Shown: piece by piece, positions 1 through 9,299 of the stretch
How positions within the stretch are numbered: the stretch's first letter is position 1
Layout: each line of letters begins with the position of its first letter
Program-made: the position numbers and the translations under genes
The notes under the pieces: generated by a model
Told to the model about the DNA's origin: nothing
Databases searched by the model: none
What the model saw: only the letters and a program-made list of their open reading frames with translations
Assembly: GCA_928724745.1 (NCBI GenBank)
Contig: CAKMXJ010000008.1
Span: forward strand, 1 to 64,000
DNA from: Anthracocystis setariae
Taxonomy: Eukaryota > Basidiomycota > Ustilaginomycetes > Ustilaginales > Ustilaginaceae
DNA: 64,000 nt
Direction of reading: 5' to 3'

Positions 1-45
1 ATTGCTAAGGTTAAAAGGATTCATTCCCACGGTAACACCAGCACC
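1..45. other. Non-telomeric sequence distal to the telomere array
   Basis: These 45 bases lie on the chromosome-end side of the CCCTAA array and are not telomeric. Either the array is slightly internal or this is an assembly or read-end artefact. They are too short to assign. Confidence 0.4.
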
Positions 46-238
46 TACCTAACCCTAACCCCCTAACCCTAACCCTAACCCTAACCCTAACCCTAACCCT
101 AACCCTAACCCTAACCCTAACCCTAACCCTAACCCTAACCCTAACCCTAACCCTAACCCTAACCCTAACCCTAACCCTAACCCTAACCCTAACCCTAACC
201 CTAACCCTAACCCTAACCCTAACCCTAACCCTAACCTT
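46..238. repeat. Telomere repeat array (CCCTAA)n
   Basis: About 30 near-perfect hexamers CCCTAA, that is TTAGGG on the other strand, in the orientation expected for the left end of a chromosome (C-rich strand 5' to 3' inward). The last units degenerate to CCTTACCC before the retrotransposon coding sequence starts. The array places the window at or very near a chromosome end. The long Leu-Gly frame on the minus strand is only the translation of this repeat. Confidence 0.95.
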
Positions 239-241
239 ACC

Positions 242-1987
242 CCAGAAGAGAGAGCGGCAGGAATCCAGACTCCACCTGGTTCACCACCAGGCTCACCACG
301 CCTGGACGCACTCGCAGCCCTCGAAGAAACCGACGGAGTCGAAAACCCGACGTCGGGATTGGATGATTCGGACCCAATCGGGCTACTCGACGACGAACCA
401 CGAACAATTACCCAGGCTTTCCGAAGACCCGACTGGGAATTGTGGAAACAGGCCGTGAACAGGGAACTTGCGTCGCACAAAAACAACAACACCTGGAATC
501 TTGTGACCCCTCCTAAGGACGCAAACGTCATCGGAAGTCGATGGGTCTTCAAGATCAAACGGAAAAGCGACGGAACCATCGACAAGTACAAAGCTCGCTT
601 GGTAGCACAGGGATTTGCACAGAAACACGGCATAGACTACGACGAAACCTTCGCACCCGTTGTGAAGCTAGCGACACTCCGTCTGCTCATGATCCTAAGT
701 CTACAGATTGGATTGACTATCTACCAAATGGATGTCGAAACCGCCTACCTCAATGGCGAAATTGACAAAGATATATACATGCGACCGCCGCCTCGAGAAC
801 CCGACGCAGATCCTCACACCCCGGGTCTGCTTTGCAAGTTAAACAAATCGCTTTACGGCCTCAAACAAGCCGGTCGTACTTGGTACCAAAAGGCGGACTC
901 GACTTTGCGAGGAATGGGTTTCAAGCGCAGTAACCACGATTCCGCGCTCTACATCAAAAACCCGACGTCGGGGTCCGAGACTCACCCGCTCGTCCTCACA
1001 CTATACGTGGATGACATACTCATCTTCGCTCGCTCTAAACCCCTCGCCGAAACCGTAATGAACGACCTCAGGAAGCACTTCAAGATGACAGGTGGAGAAC
1101 AGCTTGACTACATTCTAGGCATTCAAGTGAAACAATCGCCGGACTCCATACACTTGTCCCAAACCAGCTACATCCGACGGCTCCTTCTGACTTACGGGCT
1201 CGAATCTGCCAACATCGTACACACTCCGCTCAACCCGAGTGCCAACATAACAGAAGGGGACCTCCTCTCCTCATCAGAACATTCCAAGTATAGGAGCATC
1301 GTCGGCCAAATCCTCTACATTGCGACATGCACGAGACCTGATATCAGTTATGCTATACAGAGACTCAGCCGCGAACTTGCAAACCCGCATTCCAATGCTA
1401 TGGTTCAGGCGAAGCACTTGTTACGTTACCTCAAGGGAACAGAAACCCACGGTCTGGAATATAAACCCGCCGTCGGGTTTCCAATCCACGACATGAACCT
1501 TGATTTCGGGTCCCTACTTCAAACATTCACCGACGCAGATCACGCGGGGGACACACTGACTTCGAGATCAACGTCGGGAATTGTTAACACGATTAATACT
1601 ATGCCATATAGCTGGATCTCTAAGCTACAATCCATCATCACGGACTCTACGACGTACGCTGAATACGTAGCTATGGCTGAAGCAGCAAAGGAAATTACGT
1701 GGTGCCGATGGCTACTCGAAGAACTCGGCCTGAAAGTCAAGAACCCGACGCAACTCATGGTGGATAACCGCGCGGCCATCGAACTCGCCAAGGAACCCAA
1801 GTTTCACAACAGGACCAAGCATTTTCGCCTCAAGTATCACATTACCCGATCATACCAAGCAGAAGGATTACTGATCGTGAAGCCAGTCTCAACAACGAAC
1901 CAACTGGCCGACATTCTCACTAAGGCATTGGAAAAGAACAAAGTCCAAGTCAACCGCGAGAATCTCCACATACTTCCCACAAATTAG
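242..1987 (+). CDS. Copia pol fragment: reverse transcriptase and RNase H
   Basis: This is the 3' part of a copia polyprotein; the first Met is at 359, but the frame is open upstream through the junction and into the telomere repeats, where it reads Pro-Asn repeats. Visible landmarks are RWVFKIKRKSDG, KARLVAQGF, MDVETAYLNGE, YGLKQAGRTWY and the catalytic YVDD of the RT (near 1006). RNase H follows, with TDADHAGD, the STTYAEYVAM stretch and the closing KHFRLKYHI and QLADILTKAL motifs. The RT and RNase H look intact, so the element was probably young when truncated. Two NPTSG peptides (near 343 and 957) are encoded by in-frame copies of the CCCGACGTCGGG palindrome; the second sits just before the YVDD strand. 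Without gag, protease and integrase it cannot be autonomous. Confidence 0.9.
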   Translation, partial: PEERAAGIQTPPGSPPGSPRLDALAALEETDGVENPTSGLDDSDPIGLLDDEPRTITQAFRRPDWELWKQAVNRELASHKNNNTWNLVTPPKDANVIGSRWVFKIKRKSDGTIDKYKARLVAQGFAQKHGIDYDETFAPVVKLATLRLLMILSLQIGLTIYQMDVETAYLNGEIDKDIYMRPPPREPDADPHTPGLLCKLNKSLYGLKQAGRTWYQKADSTLRGMGFKRSNHDSALYIKNPTSGSETHPLVLTLYVDDILIFARSKPLAETVMNDLRKHFKMTGGEQLDYILGIQVKQSPDSIHLSQTSYIRRLLLTYGLESANIVHTPLNPSANITEGDLLSSSEHSKYRSIVGQILYIATCTRPDISYAIQRLSRELANPHSNAMVQAKHLLRYLKGTETHGLEYKPAVGFPIHDMNLDFGSLLQTFTDADHAGDTLTSRSTSGIVNTINTMPYSWISKLQSIITDSTTYAEYVAMAEAAKEITWCRWLLEELGLKVKNPTQLMVDNRAAIELAKEPKFHNRTKHFRLKYHITRSYQAEGLLIVKPVSTTNQLADILTKALEKNKVQVNRENLHILPTN

Positions 1988-2563
1988 GAAAACCCGACGA
2001 CGGGTTTCTCCTTTCATCAATTAATCATCAAGATCCGTATATGCACACCCACGACTCGACGCGCTTTCCCTGAAAAACATCAAAAACAACACAAAATATC
2101 CGAACAAGACCAACACCGAAAATAACAATAAAAGCCAACAAAATAACTGGACCCTGCATGAACACGCGACCCAAGATACAGCAACACCCTTCGGATCACA
2201 GAACCCGACGTCGGGATTACACTTCCAGTCTAAATCCACATGATTCAGCCCTCGACTCACAAAATTACAATAAATCACCACTAACACTACAAGCCACTGA
2301 TATGTCACATTGCGCAATCACATCCACCAAGATGAAGTTCGGGCGCATCCGAAAGAACTCACCATCGGGTCACGAGACCCGACGGCTGGCTCACACCACA
2401 TACGGCGCCACCTGCGGAACGAACCGAACAAAGCATTACACAACAAAGGATTGAAATAGAGGCGCAAATCAACAAAAGAACCCTCAGCACGCCTTCTCAT
2501 ACGCTCCCCTCGCTCACCTCTCCGACCACCAACACCATACCAACCGAAGCTCAGCAAGACACA
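1988..2563 (+). other. Spacer between pol and the extra ORF
   Basis: It contains no convincing gene. A palindrome variant CCCGACGACGGG begins five bases after the pol stop (1993-2004), a perfect CCCGACGTCGGG lies at 2204-2215 and a half copy near 2378. The end is A/C-rich and could be the untranslated leader of the next ORF. Confidence 0.5.
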
Positions 2564-3914
2564 ATGGGCAAGCGACTCTCTCAAGCGAAAAGAGATGCCC
2601 TCGCCAAGGCAAACGAGGCCAGACGAAAAAAGGCCGCCAACAACAGCGACGAAGCCAACACCAACCCCGTCGCCAGCGTCGCCATCAATACCGACACTCC
2701 CGTTACCGACGCCAGCAACATCGGCACCAACTCCGACACACAAGCCTCCCCTCAAGAGGGCCAAGAAGAGGCTATGGAAGTCGATGAAGAACCCCCAGCT
2801 CCGACAAGCGAGGGAACATCACCATCAAGCGCTCGGCCCTCTGTCACACAAGACATGGCTATCGACATTCACCCTCCTCCGTCGTCGCCGCCGCCTGCTA
2901 ACCCCAACCCGGCATCACAAGTCGCTCGTTCACCCCGGAACAGCGCTACCGTCCCTTCCAACGAAGGCAACGGTACTACTACCTCGTCGACCGCGCCCCG
3001 TGCGGCCGGTCACTCGCTACGTCTACGCAACCGACCACTACCTACGCTAAGGCCAGCAACCACCATCACCGGCGATGACGAGTCACCCGAAATTCGACCC
3101 CTTTTCCTCAACTCGGATGACTCTCTCGTCGACGGTGACTTTGAACTGGACCCCGCCTACGACCGAGGCAACGAGGAAACGGAGCAGAGCACCCCTGCTC
3201 GCCGAACGAACGGACCAAATCCCTCCCGAGCGATCGAGCTCGAGGAGTCAACCACCTCGCCCCCTCCCCGCCGCATCGTTGGAGCGGCCGCCAACGCTGT
3301 CGCCGCTTCGGAAGCAAACTTTGAGGCCAACGAGGTACAACCCGCCGGTGGATCGATGGAACACCCTCTACCCTCGCACCTTGCATGGTCGGGGGCCCTC
3401 ACTCCCGGGGGTTCCGTTATCGAAGCAGAAGCGCTTCGTAGTTCCAGCCGGCGTAGTGCTCAACTCACGACGGCACTTCGCTCGGCTGGATGAACCTCAC
3501 CACCCCGGCCTCGTAGTCATGGAACCCGGCTGTCGAGAGTGTCAACTCATCGGAGTGCACTGCTCATTCGGCGCTGGAGTAAACCATCAGGGAAAGAAAC
3601 GAGACCCCGCCCGCGGGTCTTGTGATCATTGCATGATCATCTCGAAACCCTGCCGTGGACTAGGCTACGAAGGCAAGAGGACAAGGAAACTGGCGACAAT
3701 TGACGACCTCCGCAGCAAGCTGAACGAGGCCAAAGAGATCTGTATCGACGCAATCGTTGCTTCGAGAACTGGAAAGCCGACGCCGAAGAAATGGGACCCA
3801 TCCTATTTCATCAAACTTATTGGTCAGGCCGAAGAACTTGTCGACAAACGTGAAGCGCCTGGCCCGCGAAGTAGGTTCGCTCAAGCGTCTGGTTCCAATG
3901 TCTCGGGTCATTAA
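2564..3914 (+). pseudogene. Extra retrotransposon ORF with Cys6 (Zn2Cys6-like) domain, frameshifted
   Basis: Two overlapping frames look like one protein of about 450 residues. The first (2564-3493) starts with a basic stretch MGKRLSQAKRDALAKANEAR and is Pro/Ser/Thr/Glu-rich. The second (visible to 3914) carries CX2CX6C-X19-CX2CX6C at 3531-3653, followed by a basic and then a helical tail. The frames meet at a run of five G near 3408-3412; losing one G there joins them smoothly. This could be mutation, base-calling error or frameshifting. The Cys spacing equals that of fungal Zn2Cys6 regulators, but the basic residues usual between Cys2 and Cys3 are absent (CRECQLIGVHC), so classical DNA contact is doubtful. 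The position after RNase H and before the LTR is that of extra 3' ORFs seen in some copia elements. The function is unknown. Confidence 0.6.
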
Positions 3915-3994
3915 GACCCGCCGTGAAATACCACCATCCTGTCGTGTAATGATTGATTGTGCCTGAAGTGTGTGAAGTGTTCAACGCGGGGGAC

Positions 3995-4638
3995 TGTTGG
4001 AACTCCAAGTTCCACATGCCGTCTCACACTTAGAGCATTTCACCCTTCGGCCATAAACCCGACGTCGGGATTTGCAATCCGCATGCGGGACTTGGTATCC
4101 TGACCGGATCCAACTGACCACGACGCGACTTGTTGCAAATCAAGAAATTCCCACACACACGTTCAAGACAAGAGGTTCGAAACATTGTCTAAGAACCCGA
4201 GGTCGGGTTTTGATAATTCCGGATGCGTCCTCAAGAAGAAAACACGGATCCCCCCCAATACGACCAGGAGGCGGACCCCACAGCGAAAGATCGATGCCAA
4301 CGACCAAGTAAGAGGATTACGCTATAGGCATCGCAGCATTCGCCAAGGAATGTTCAGCGCGAACATAAGGAAGCACCATAGCGGGCTCGACATGCATATA
4401 AGCACCTCCTCGTCATGACTCGTTAGTGTCCTTGGAATACATCGAATCTTTCCCCTATTCACCCTTATCATATCTTCTCTCCGACAACTCGCTGAGTGGT
4501 CATCAAAGTACTTATAGTATTCATCGTTCAAGCTTCCTACCTCTGCAAAACGACGTGAGCGTACGAAACCCGACGTGGATCTTTGGAATAATAACAAAGA
4601 TAACGTTCGGATATCCTAAGACTTCCGGGATCCTAACA
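3995..4638 (+). repeat. LTR of the copia element, family 1
   Basis: It starts TGTTGGAACTCC after a purine tract and most likely ends TCCTAACA at 4638 (TGTT/AACA ends). A TATA-like ATATAAG lies at about 4394. The tip is an inverted repeat, GGAACT-CCA-AGTTCC. The family palindrome CCCGACGTCGGG sits at 4058-4069, 63 bp from the tip, with variants at 4196-4207 and about 4569. The 3' boundary is inferred by comparison with the related LTR at 41023. Confidence 0.7.
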
Positions 4639-4834
4639 AACCCGCAGTTTGTCAGAACCCGACGTCGGGGTTGATCACCCGACGCCTACTTCCGTAAGTC
4701 ACGCCCAAAAGTCAGAATTAACTATTCCTTTTGGCTTCGCCGTAAGGCCGTCATTCCTTATTTGCTATTCTTTCACACCGAGATGGCGTTGCCGCGATCC
4801 GGCGTCTCTGCGCTGTCGAACGACCGCAATCCAA
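4639..4834 (+). other. Possible internal start of a second copia copy
   Basis: Another CCCGACGTCGGG occurs at 4658-4669, about 18 bp after the inferred LTR end. The LTR at 41023-42411 is followed by its own palindrome at the same distance. This suggests that 4639 onward is the 5' internal end of a tandem second copy, truncated within 200 bp. The LTR boundary is inferred, so this is tentative. Confidence 0.35.
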
Positions 4835-5060
4835 CCGTTATGGACGAGAACGGCTGGGAGAGACCCTTTGAGCCGCACTCACTCCGAAAGCGGCTGAGAA
4901 GCGTGTTTTCCACCGCTTCAACCTTGTCGCCCGTGAGTAGCGCCACTGCTAAATTCGGCGCACTGCTGGCCACGTGCCTCCCCTCACCCGAACGCGAGGG
5001 CGGTTGACTGTAGCCCTCTTAACCGCGCTTGAACCGAGGGCGGCCGAATAACCAGTTCTC
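4835..5060 (-). repeat. Dispersed repeat D, copy 1
   Basis: The reverse complement aligns along its length with 42800-43025. Shared stretches include CAGCCGCTTTCGGAGTGAG, the GCGGTGGA segment and the GGCCGCCCTCGG block. It is rich in GCGGC/GCCGC words and shows no coding potential. It is probably part of a larger LTR or non-autonomous element. Confidence 0.65.
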
Positions 5061-5764
5061 TGCCGTCTCGGCTTCGCTGCCTGTAACACTGACCAGGGTA
5101 GGGCTAGGGCTAGGTTCAGGTCCCAAAAAATTTTAGCCCTAGGGCCTGGAAGACAACTTGCTTAGATAGTGTCTGATATGGCTCCTGCATGCCAGAGAAC
5201 CCCAGCGCACATCAAAAAATGGCCACTTATTATGCCAGAAGAGTCCAACCCTACGGGGGTAGGGCCTGGCCGACACGTTTCACCCTACCCAGCTGCAACC
5301 GCAACCGGTACAGCATTGACCTTGCAGATACAGCCATTTGGCACCATTTGACATGTATGTCATTAAGAGATGCAGTCCATCCAAGCCACTTTTTTGGTCC
5401 ACAAAATGCTCCCATGGTCCCCCCTTTGGATTTGGCCGTTTTTCAACTTCTGCTGCCCCTACACCCTCAGTATGCATTCCCCATCCCTGCTTTCTTGCAT
5501 ACATTCCTATTTCACCATTACGCACCTTCCTGCGGCATCAGATCCCTCAAAATCCAAAAAAAGTTCTCAGACCCTACCTCGACCCGGGGTCCCAACCCTA
5601 CTTTTGGTGACCCGCCCTGACCTGTTTTTATAGTCAACTTGCGTAGGGCCACTTAATGACTTCAACCAAACTCACCTAGCACTATCCAGTGATGCATAGA
5701 AAAGGGGGTGTTATGTCTTCAGCCCTACCCCAAGATCCCCTTGTAACCCTTGAGGCATCGGAAA
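5061..5764. other. Intergenic, no gene seen
   Basis: It contains a telomere-like stretch TAGGGCTAGGGCTAGG at about 5099-5114 and scattered CCCTAC/GTAGGG words. The short ORFs have no recognisable domain and a codon pattern unlike real genes here. Confidence 0.4.
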
Positions 5765-6092
5765 CACTTGTGAGTGACGACGGGCATTACAGGAGGATCG
5801 GAAAACAAAAAAGAGGAGGGTCGGAAAGCTCGGTAAGTGACGGAAAGGTCGGAAAATGAGGGTCGGAATCGAAGAACACGTTGGCAGTGAGAAGTAGGAA
5901 GGAAAGAAGTCAGAGTAACAGTTGAAAAAAATGTACCCCGAGCTAAGATCCGAATTCCGACCGAAAAGCTTCCCGAGGTTGAAAAAGTGCTTCCCGAGGT
6001 TAATGAAGTGCTTCCCGTGTTTCTCGAGTATCTCGGGAACTCGGAAAATAAAAACCCGCGCCCGAATATCTCGGTGAGATCATAAAAAATAA

Positions 6093-6532
6093 AATATCGA
6101 TTCCGAGGGGATCGGGGAGGTCGGAAATTCGAAAACTGATCCCGAGAAAATCGAAGAGTTCGGAATTTTGAAAATTAATCCCGAGGTGGATCGATAAGAT
6201 CGGAAATTTCGACACTGATCCCGAGAGGATCGGGGAGTTCGGAAATTCGAAAATTGATCCCGAGGCTAATCGGTAAGATCGGAAATTCCAAAATTGATCT
6301 CGAGGTGTATCGGTAAGATCGGAATAATTAAAATTGATCCCGAGGGGATCGGGGAGTTCGGAAATTCGAAAATTGATCCCGAGGTTGATCGGTAAGATCG
6401 GAAATTCCAAATTTGATCTCGAGGTGTATCGGTAAGATCGGAATAATTAAAATTGATCCCGAGGGGTTCGGGGAGTTCGGAAATTCGAAAATCGATCCCG
6501 AGGTGGATTGGTAAGGTCGGAAACACGGAAAA
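6093..6532. repeat. Tandem array, about 40-bp unit, about 11 copies
   Basis: Units begin GATCCCGAGG and continue with variants of ATCGGTAAGATCGGAAATTCCAAAATT. Starts are near 6096, 6137, 6178, 6217, 6256, 6296, 6336, 6375, 6415, 6456 and 6494. Unit length varies by one or two bases, so the apparent repetitive peptides on the minus strand are not maintained and the array is judged non-coding. It lies just downstream of the 649-residue ORF. Confidence 0.85.
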
Positions 6533-6661
6533 TATCCTCAGAATGCTCGGAAAGCTCGAACAGCATCGGGATAGCTCGGGAAGCTCGGGAAGCTCGGAAA
6601 GCTCGGAAAAAAAGACGGCTCCCGCGAGGCTCAGAGACCCAACCCTCAGTGCTCAACCAAG

Positions 6662-8611
6662 CTAGTCATTCCGAGGCACCGACCCAACCATGTTCCCCCG
6701 AAGGAAGGGCATCCTGTCTAAGGGCATGACCACCATGATTCCGAATTTACCGAGATCCACGGGATAGTTTCCGTGGCTGAGCAGATCCCCGAGGTATGCC
6801 AGTGTCTCACTGTGATTCAACCGAGCTCCGCAGGTGTTGCACCGAAGCATCCACCTCTGCTTCCCGCCTACCGAGTGATACCGAGTGTCTCGGTTCACAT
6901 TCCGGCAGTCCCGACACGGAAAATACAACCGAATGTGATTCCAAATTTCCCGAGGATCGACCGACCTCGGAATGATCACCCGTACCCGTCCCGAGGGGTT
7001 GGCTGTGTTTGTCAAAGTGACCGAGGCTCCCGTGGGCTTCCGAAGCCACCAAGCATATGCATTGTTCCACCGAGTGAGTGCCCGATAGCCAGGGTTCCAC
7101 CCGAGGCTGTTGAGAGCATCTGCTGTGATGCGCCGAGCTAATTCCGTGGTTTCCGAGGTGTTTCTTGCATGTAGCACCGAGTGTCCCGAGGCAGCAGCAT
7201 GCATTTCCCGAGCATTCCGAAGCATTTCCGAGACTCGTACTGTATAGAGTCGGAGCTGAAGGCCTCGGGACCACGGTCGCTCGGCATGCATATAAGTCGG
7301 AAGCGAAAGGTACGGGATGCCTTGGATTGACTTCACAGCCTCGGAAAGGGTGGCACCCCGAACCGAGACCTCCATCCGAAGCCCCCCGAGCATCTCGGGA
7401 GGCACGGAAGCCAGATCTTCCACCAACCGACGCACCGAGGTCAGTCTTTTCCGAACTGTTTTCATGCTCCGAGGTTCCGACCTTGCCATCTTGCTGTTGA
7501 ATGCCTTGAGAGCATGAACTAGCCTCGGGTAGATCTTCAGCTGCATTCCGTACCCCTCGGGATGCCTGAGCTGCATGTCTACTCCTCCGAAGCCCCTCCC
7601 GAGGGGGGTCAGCATCGGGAAGCTTCGGTTTGGCTTGTTCGGGGTTCGGAATGCGACCATCCATATGTCTGCACTGTCATAGCTGACCCCGAGGTCCCAT
7701 CGGTTTGTTCCCGAGAGCGGGTGCTCGGGATTGGCTGGTTCCGTGTACACTCCCGAGAGTGCAAGCTTCATTCCGTACGCCTGGATGCGCACCGAGTCAC
7801 ATCCGACCTTCCCGAGTGCTTGAATGAGCATTCCGATGGTTACCGTGGGGCAACCCGCGGAAAATGCGATTCCGAACTGGTTTGGTTGTATACTGAGGTG
7901 CTGCTGCAGAGCCCGAACCATCGGAAACTTGAACCGAGGCTCAATCTTCAGGTACCCGACCCCTTGGGCCAAGTACACCCAGTCTCGGTACATTCCGTGG
8001 TCTCGGATGATTGGGTACGGGGCTCGGGATACCAACCGAACCAATGTGATGCTTCTTCCGTGGATCCGAGCCAGGTCCGAGGGGTATACCGTGATATTCC
8101 AAGCATCAACATCCTCGGGACCATCCTTCCCGAGCTTGTCCAAGGTCGGGATTTCGGCACCAGGCTCGGTAAGTGGATTAGATGCATCGGGTAGGTCGGG
8201 TGCTGGTAGAGCTTCGGTCACCACCTCTTCATCACCTTCCGTCCACTCGGGATGCTCGGGATGCTCGGGATGCTCGAGATGCTCGGGATGCTCGGCAACC
8301 TCCATGGCCTCCTCTTCATTCTCTTCGGGATGGTCGGAATAGTCGGTGTCATACGGATTGTCCGGTGGCTCGGGGATAGGCTCCTCGGGTGGGGTCGGTA
8401 ACCTCGGAAATTCGGTGTTGGGAATCAGCACAACAACCGAGGGCTCGGTGGGCTCGGGTGATTCGGAGGGGACATTCCGTGGGTCGGAACGTTTTTTCGG
8501 AGGCTTGCGCTTCTTCGGGGGCCTTCGGGGTTTGGTGACAACAAGCTTTGGGATGTTTGAGCTTACCTTGACTCGGGCTTTGAATCGGGGACTTTTCCGT
8601 AGCTTTGGCAT
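6662..8611 (-). CDS. 649-residue protein of unknown function with C-terminal zinc ribbon
   Basis: I do not recognise the family. The N-terminus is strongly basic (residues 1-45, PRRPPKKRKPPKKR), as in nuclear proteins. An acidic Pro/Glu-rich linker follows, with a short EHP repeat near 105-125. From about residue 165 to the end the sequence looks globular. CRDC at 566-569 and CNTC at 591-594 form a plausible zinc ribbon. No catalytic triad, integrase DDE motif, RT or helicase motif is visible. The coding DNA is full of CCGAG/CTCGG words, matching its non-coding flanks, so the word pattern overrides codon choice. The long uninterrupted frame with structured composition supports a real gene. 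It could be a transposon-encoded DNA-binding or accessory protein; this is inference. Confidence 0.65.
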   Translation of the reverse strand: MPKLRKSPRFKARVKVSSNIPKLVVTKPRRPPKKRKPPKKRSDPRNVPSESPEPTEPSVVVLIPNTEFPRLPTPPEEPIPEPPDNPYDTDYSDHPEENEEEAMEVAEHPEHLEHPEHPEHPEWTEGDEEVVTEALPAPDLPDASNPLTEPGAEIPTLDKLGKDGPEDVDAWNITVYPSDLARIHGRSITLVRLVSRAPYPIIRDHGMYRDWVYLAQGVGYLKIEPRFKFPMVRALQQHLSIQPNQFGIAFSAGCPTVTIGMLIQALGKVGCDSVRIQAYGMKLALSGVYTEPANPEHPLSGTNRWDLGVSYDSADIWMVAFRTPNKPNRSFPMLTPLGRGFGGVDMQLRHPEGYGMQLKIYPRLVHALKAFNSKMARSEPRSMKTVRKRLTSVRRLVEDLASVPPEMLGGLRMEVSVRGATLSEAVKSIQGIPYLSLPTYMHAERPWSRGLQLRLYTVRVSEMLRNAREMHAAASGHSVLHARNTSETTELARRITADALNSLGWNPGYRALTRWNNAYAWWLRKPTGASVTLTNTANPSGRVRVIIPRSVDPREIWNHIRLYFPCRDCRNVNRDTRYHSVGGKQRWMLRCNTCGARLNHSETLAYLGDLLSHGNYPVDLGKFGIMVVMPLDRMPFLRGNMVGSVPRND

Positions 8612-8820
8612 GATCGGGAGGCTCGGGAGGCTCGGGATGTTCGGAATAAGGGGGTCAGTAACCTCGGAATGGATGGTTCCGTTAGAGTTAGGGTTGAAAT
8701 GAAATGGGTCTGTATTTATATGTTTTTGCCTCTGTGTGAAATCCGAGTCGGACGCATTGCCGAGGCAACACCGTGTTGTCCCGTGCTTCCCGAGGTGCTA
8801 CTGTGGTCAGATCAAGCTAC

Positions 8821-9066
8821 CCTAACCCCCCGTGCCTCCCGTGCCTGCCCGTGGAATGTCCGAAATTTTCAAATTGAGCCCTGGCTTCCGAGCACATTCC
8901 CGTGCTCAGGCCAAGCTACCCGTGCCTCCCGTGCCTGTCCGTGGAATTTCCGAAATTTCCAAATTGAGCCCTGTCTTCCGAGCAAACTCCCGTGCTCAGG
9001 CCAAGCTACCCGTGCCTCCCGTGCCTGCCTGTGGAATTTCCGAAATTTCGAAATTGGACCCTGGAT
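8821..9066. repeat. Tandem array, about 90-bp unit, 2.7 copies
   Basis: Units start with CCGTGCCTCCCGTGCCTG at about 8831, 8921 and 9010. They continue through CCGTGGAATTTCCGAAATTTC, AAATTGAGCCCTG and CCCGTGCTCAGGCCAAGCTA. The array lies upstream of the 649-residue ORF and may be part of its regulatory region. Confidence 0.8.
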
Positions 9067-9299
9067 ACGGAACGCGGTTCCGTGCTTCCCGTGGCCATTC
9101 CCGTGCCTTCCGATCCTGCCGACCATTTCCGAGGGTCGGGAACCTTGGGGAAGTATATAGTCAACTCGACTCGTCACAGGTGGCCCCTAGCCATCTTCCT
9201 GTGCTCTGTTCTCTTTCCCATCCTTCCTCGCCAGACCATGCAGCAACACGAGCCAAGTCTTGATCGGTATGCTGGCAGTTCAAATGTTGCTATGCAACC

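Larger units (their letters stand above)
239..4638 (+). mobile_element. 5'-truncated Ty1/copia LTR retrotransposon
   Basis: The order is reverse transcriptase and RNase H (to 1987), a spacer, an extra Cys-rich ORF (2564-3914), a purine-rich tract at 3988-3994, and an LTR starting TGTTGG at 3995. Gag, protease, integrase and the 5' LTR are missing, because the telomere array begins inside the pol reading frame. The 12-bp palindrome CCCGACGTCGGG or a close variant recurs across coding, spacer and LTR parts at about 346, 961, 1466, 1993, 2204, 4058, 4196 and 4658. Family assignment to copia rests on the RT and RNase H motifs and on the order RT then RNase H at the end of pol. Confidence 0.85.

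Noticed and set aside
55..633. 192-residue minus-strand frame with Leu-Gly repeats
   Set aside because: It is the translation of the telomere array plus the antisense of the RT gene.
6093..6532. CRISPR-like appearance of the short regular array
   Set aside because: Units are adjacent variants with no unique spacers, and the genome is fungal.
6000..6656. Minus-strand frames with repeated PDPLG-type peptides
   Set aside because: They come from the 40-bp non-coding array; unit length is not a multiple of three and the frame is not maintained.
6807..7664. 285-residue minus-strand frame
   Set aside because: A shadow within the 649-residue gene in another frame.
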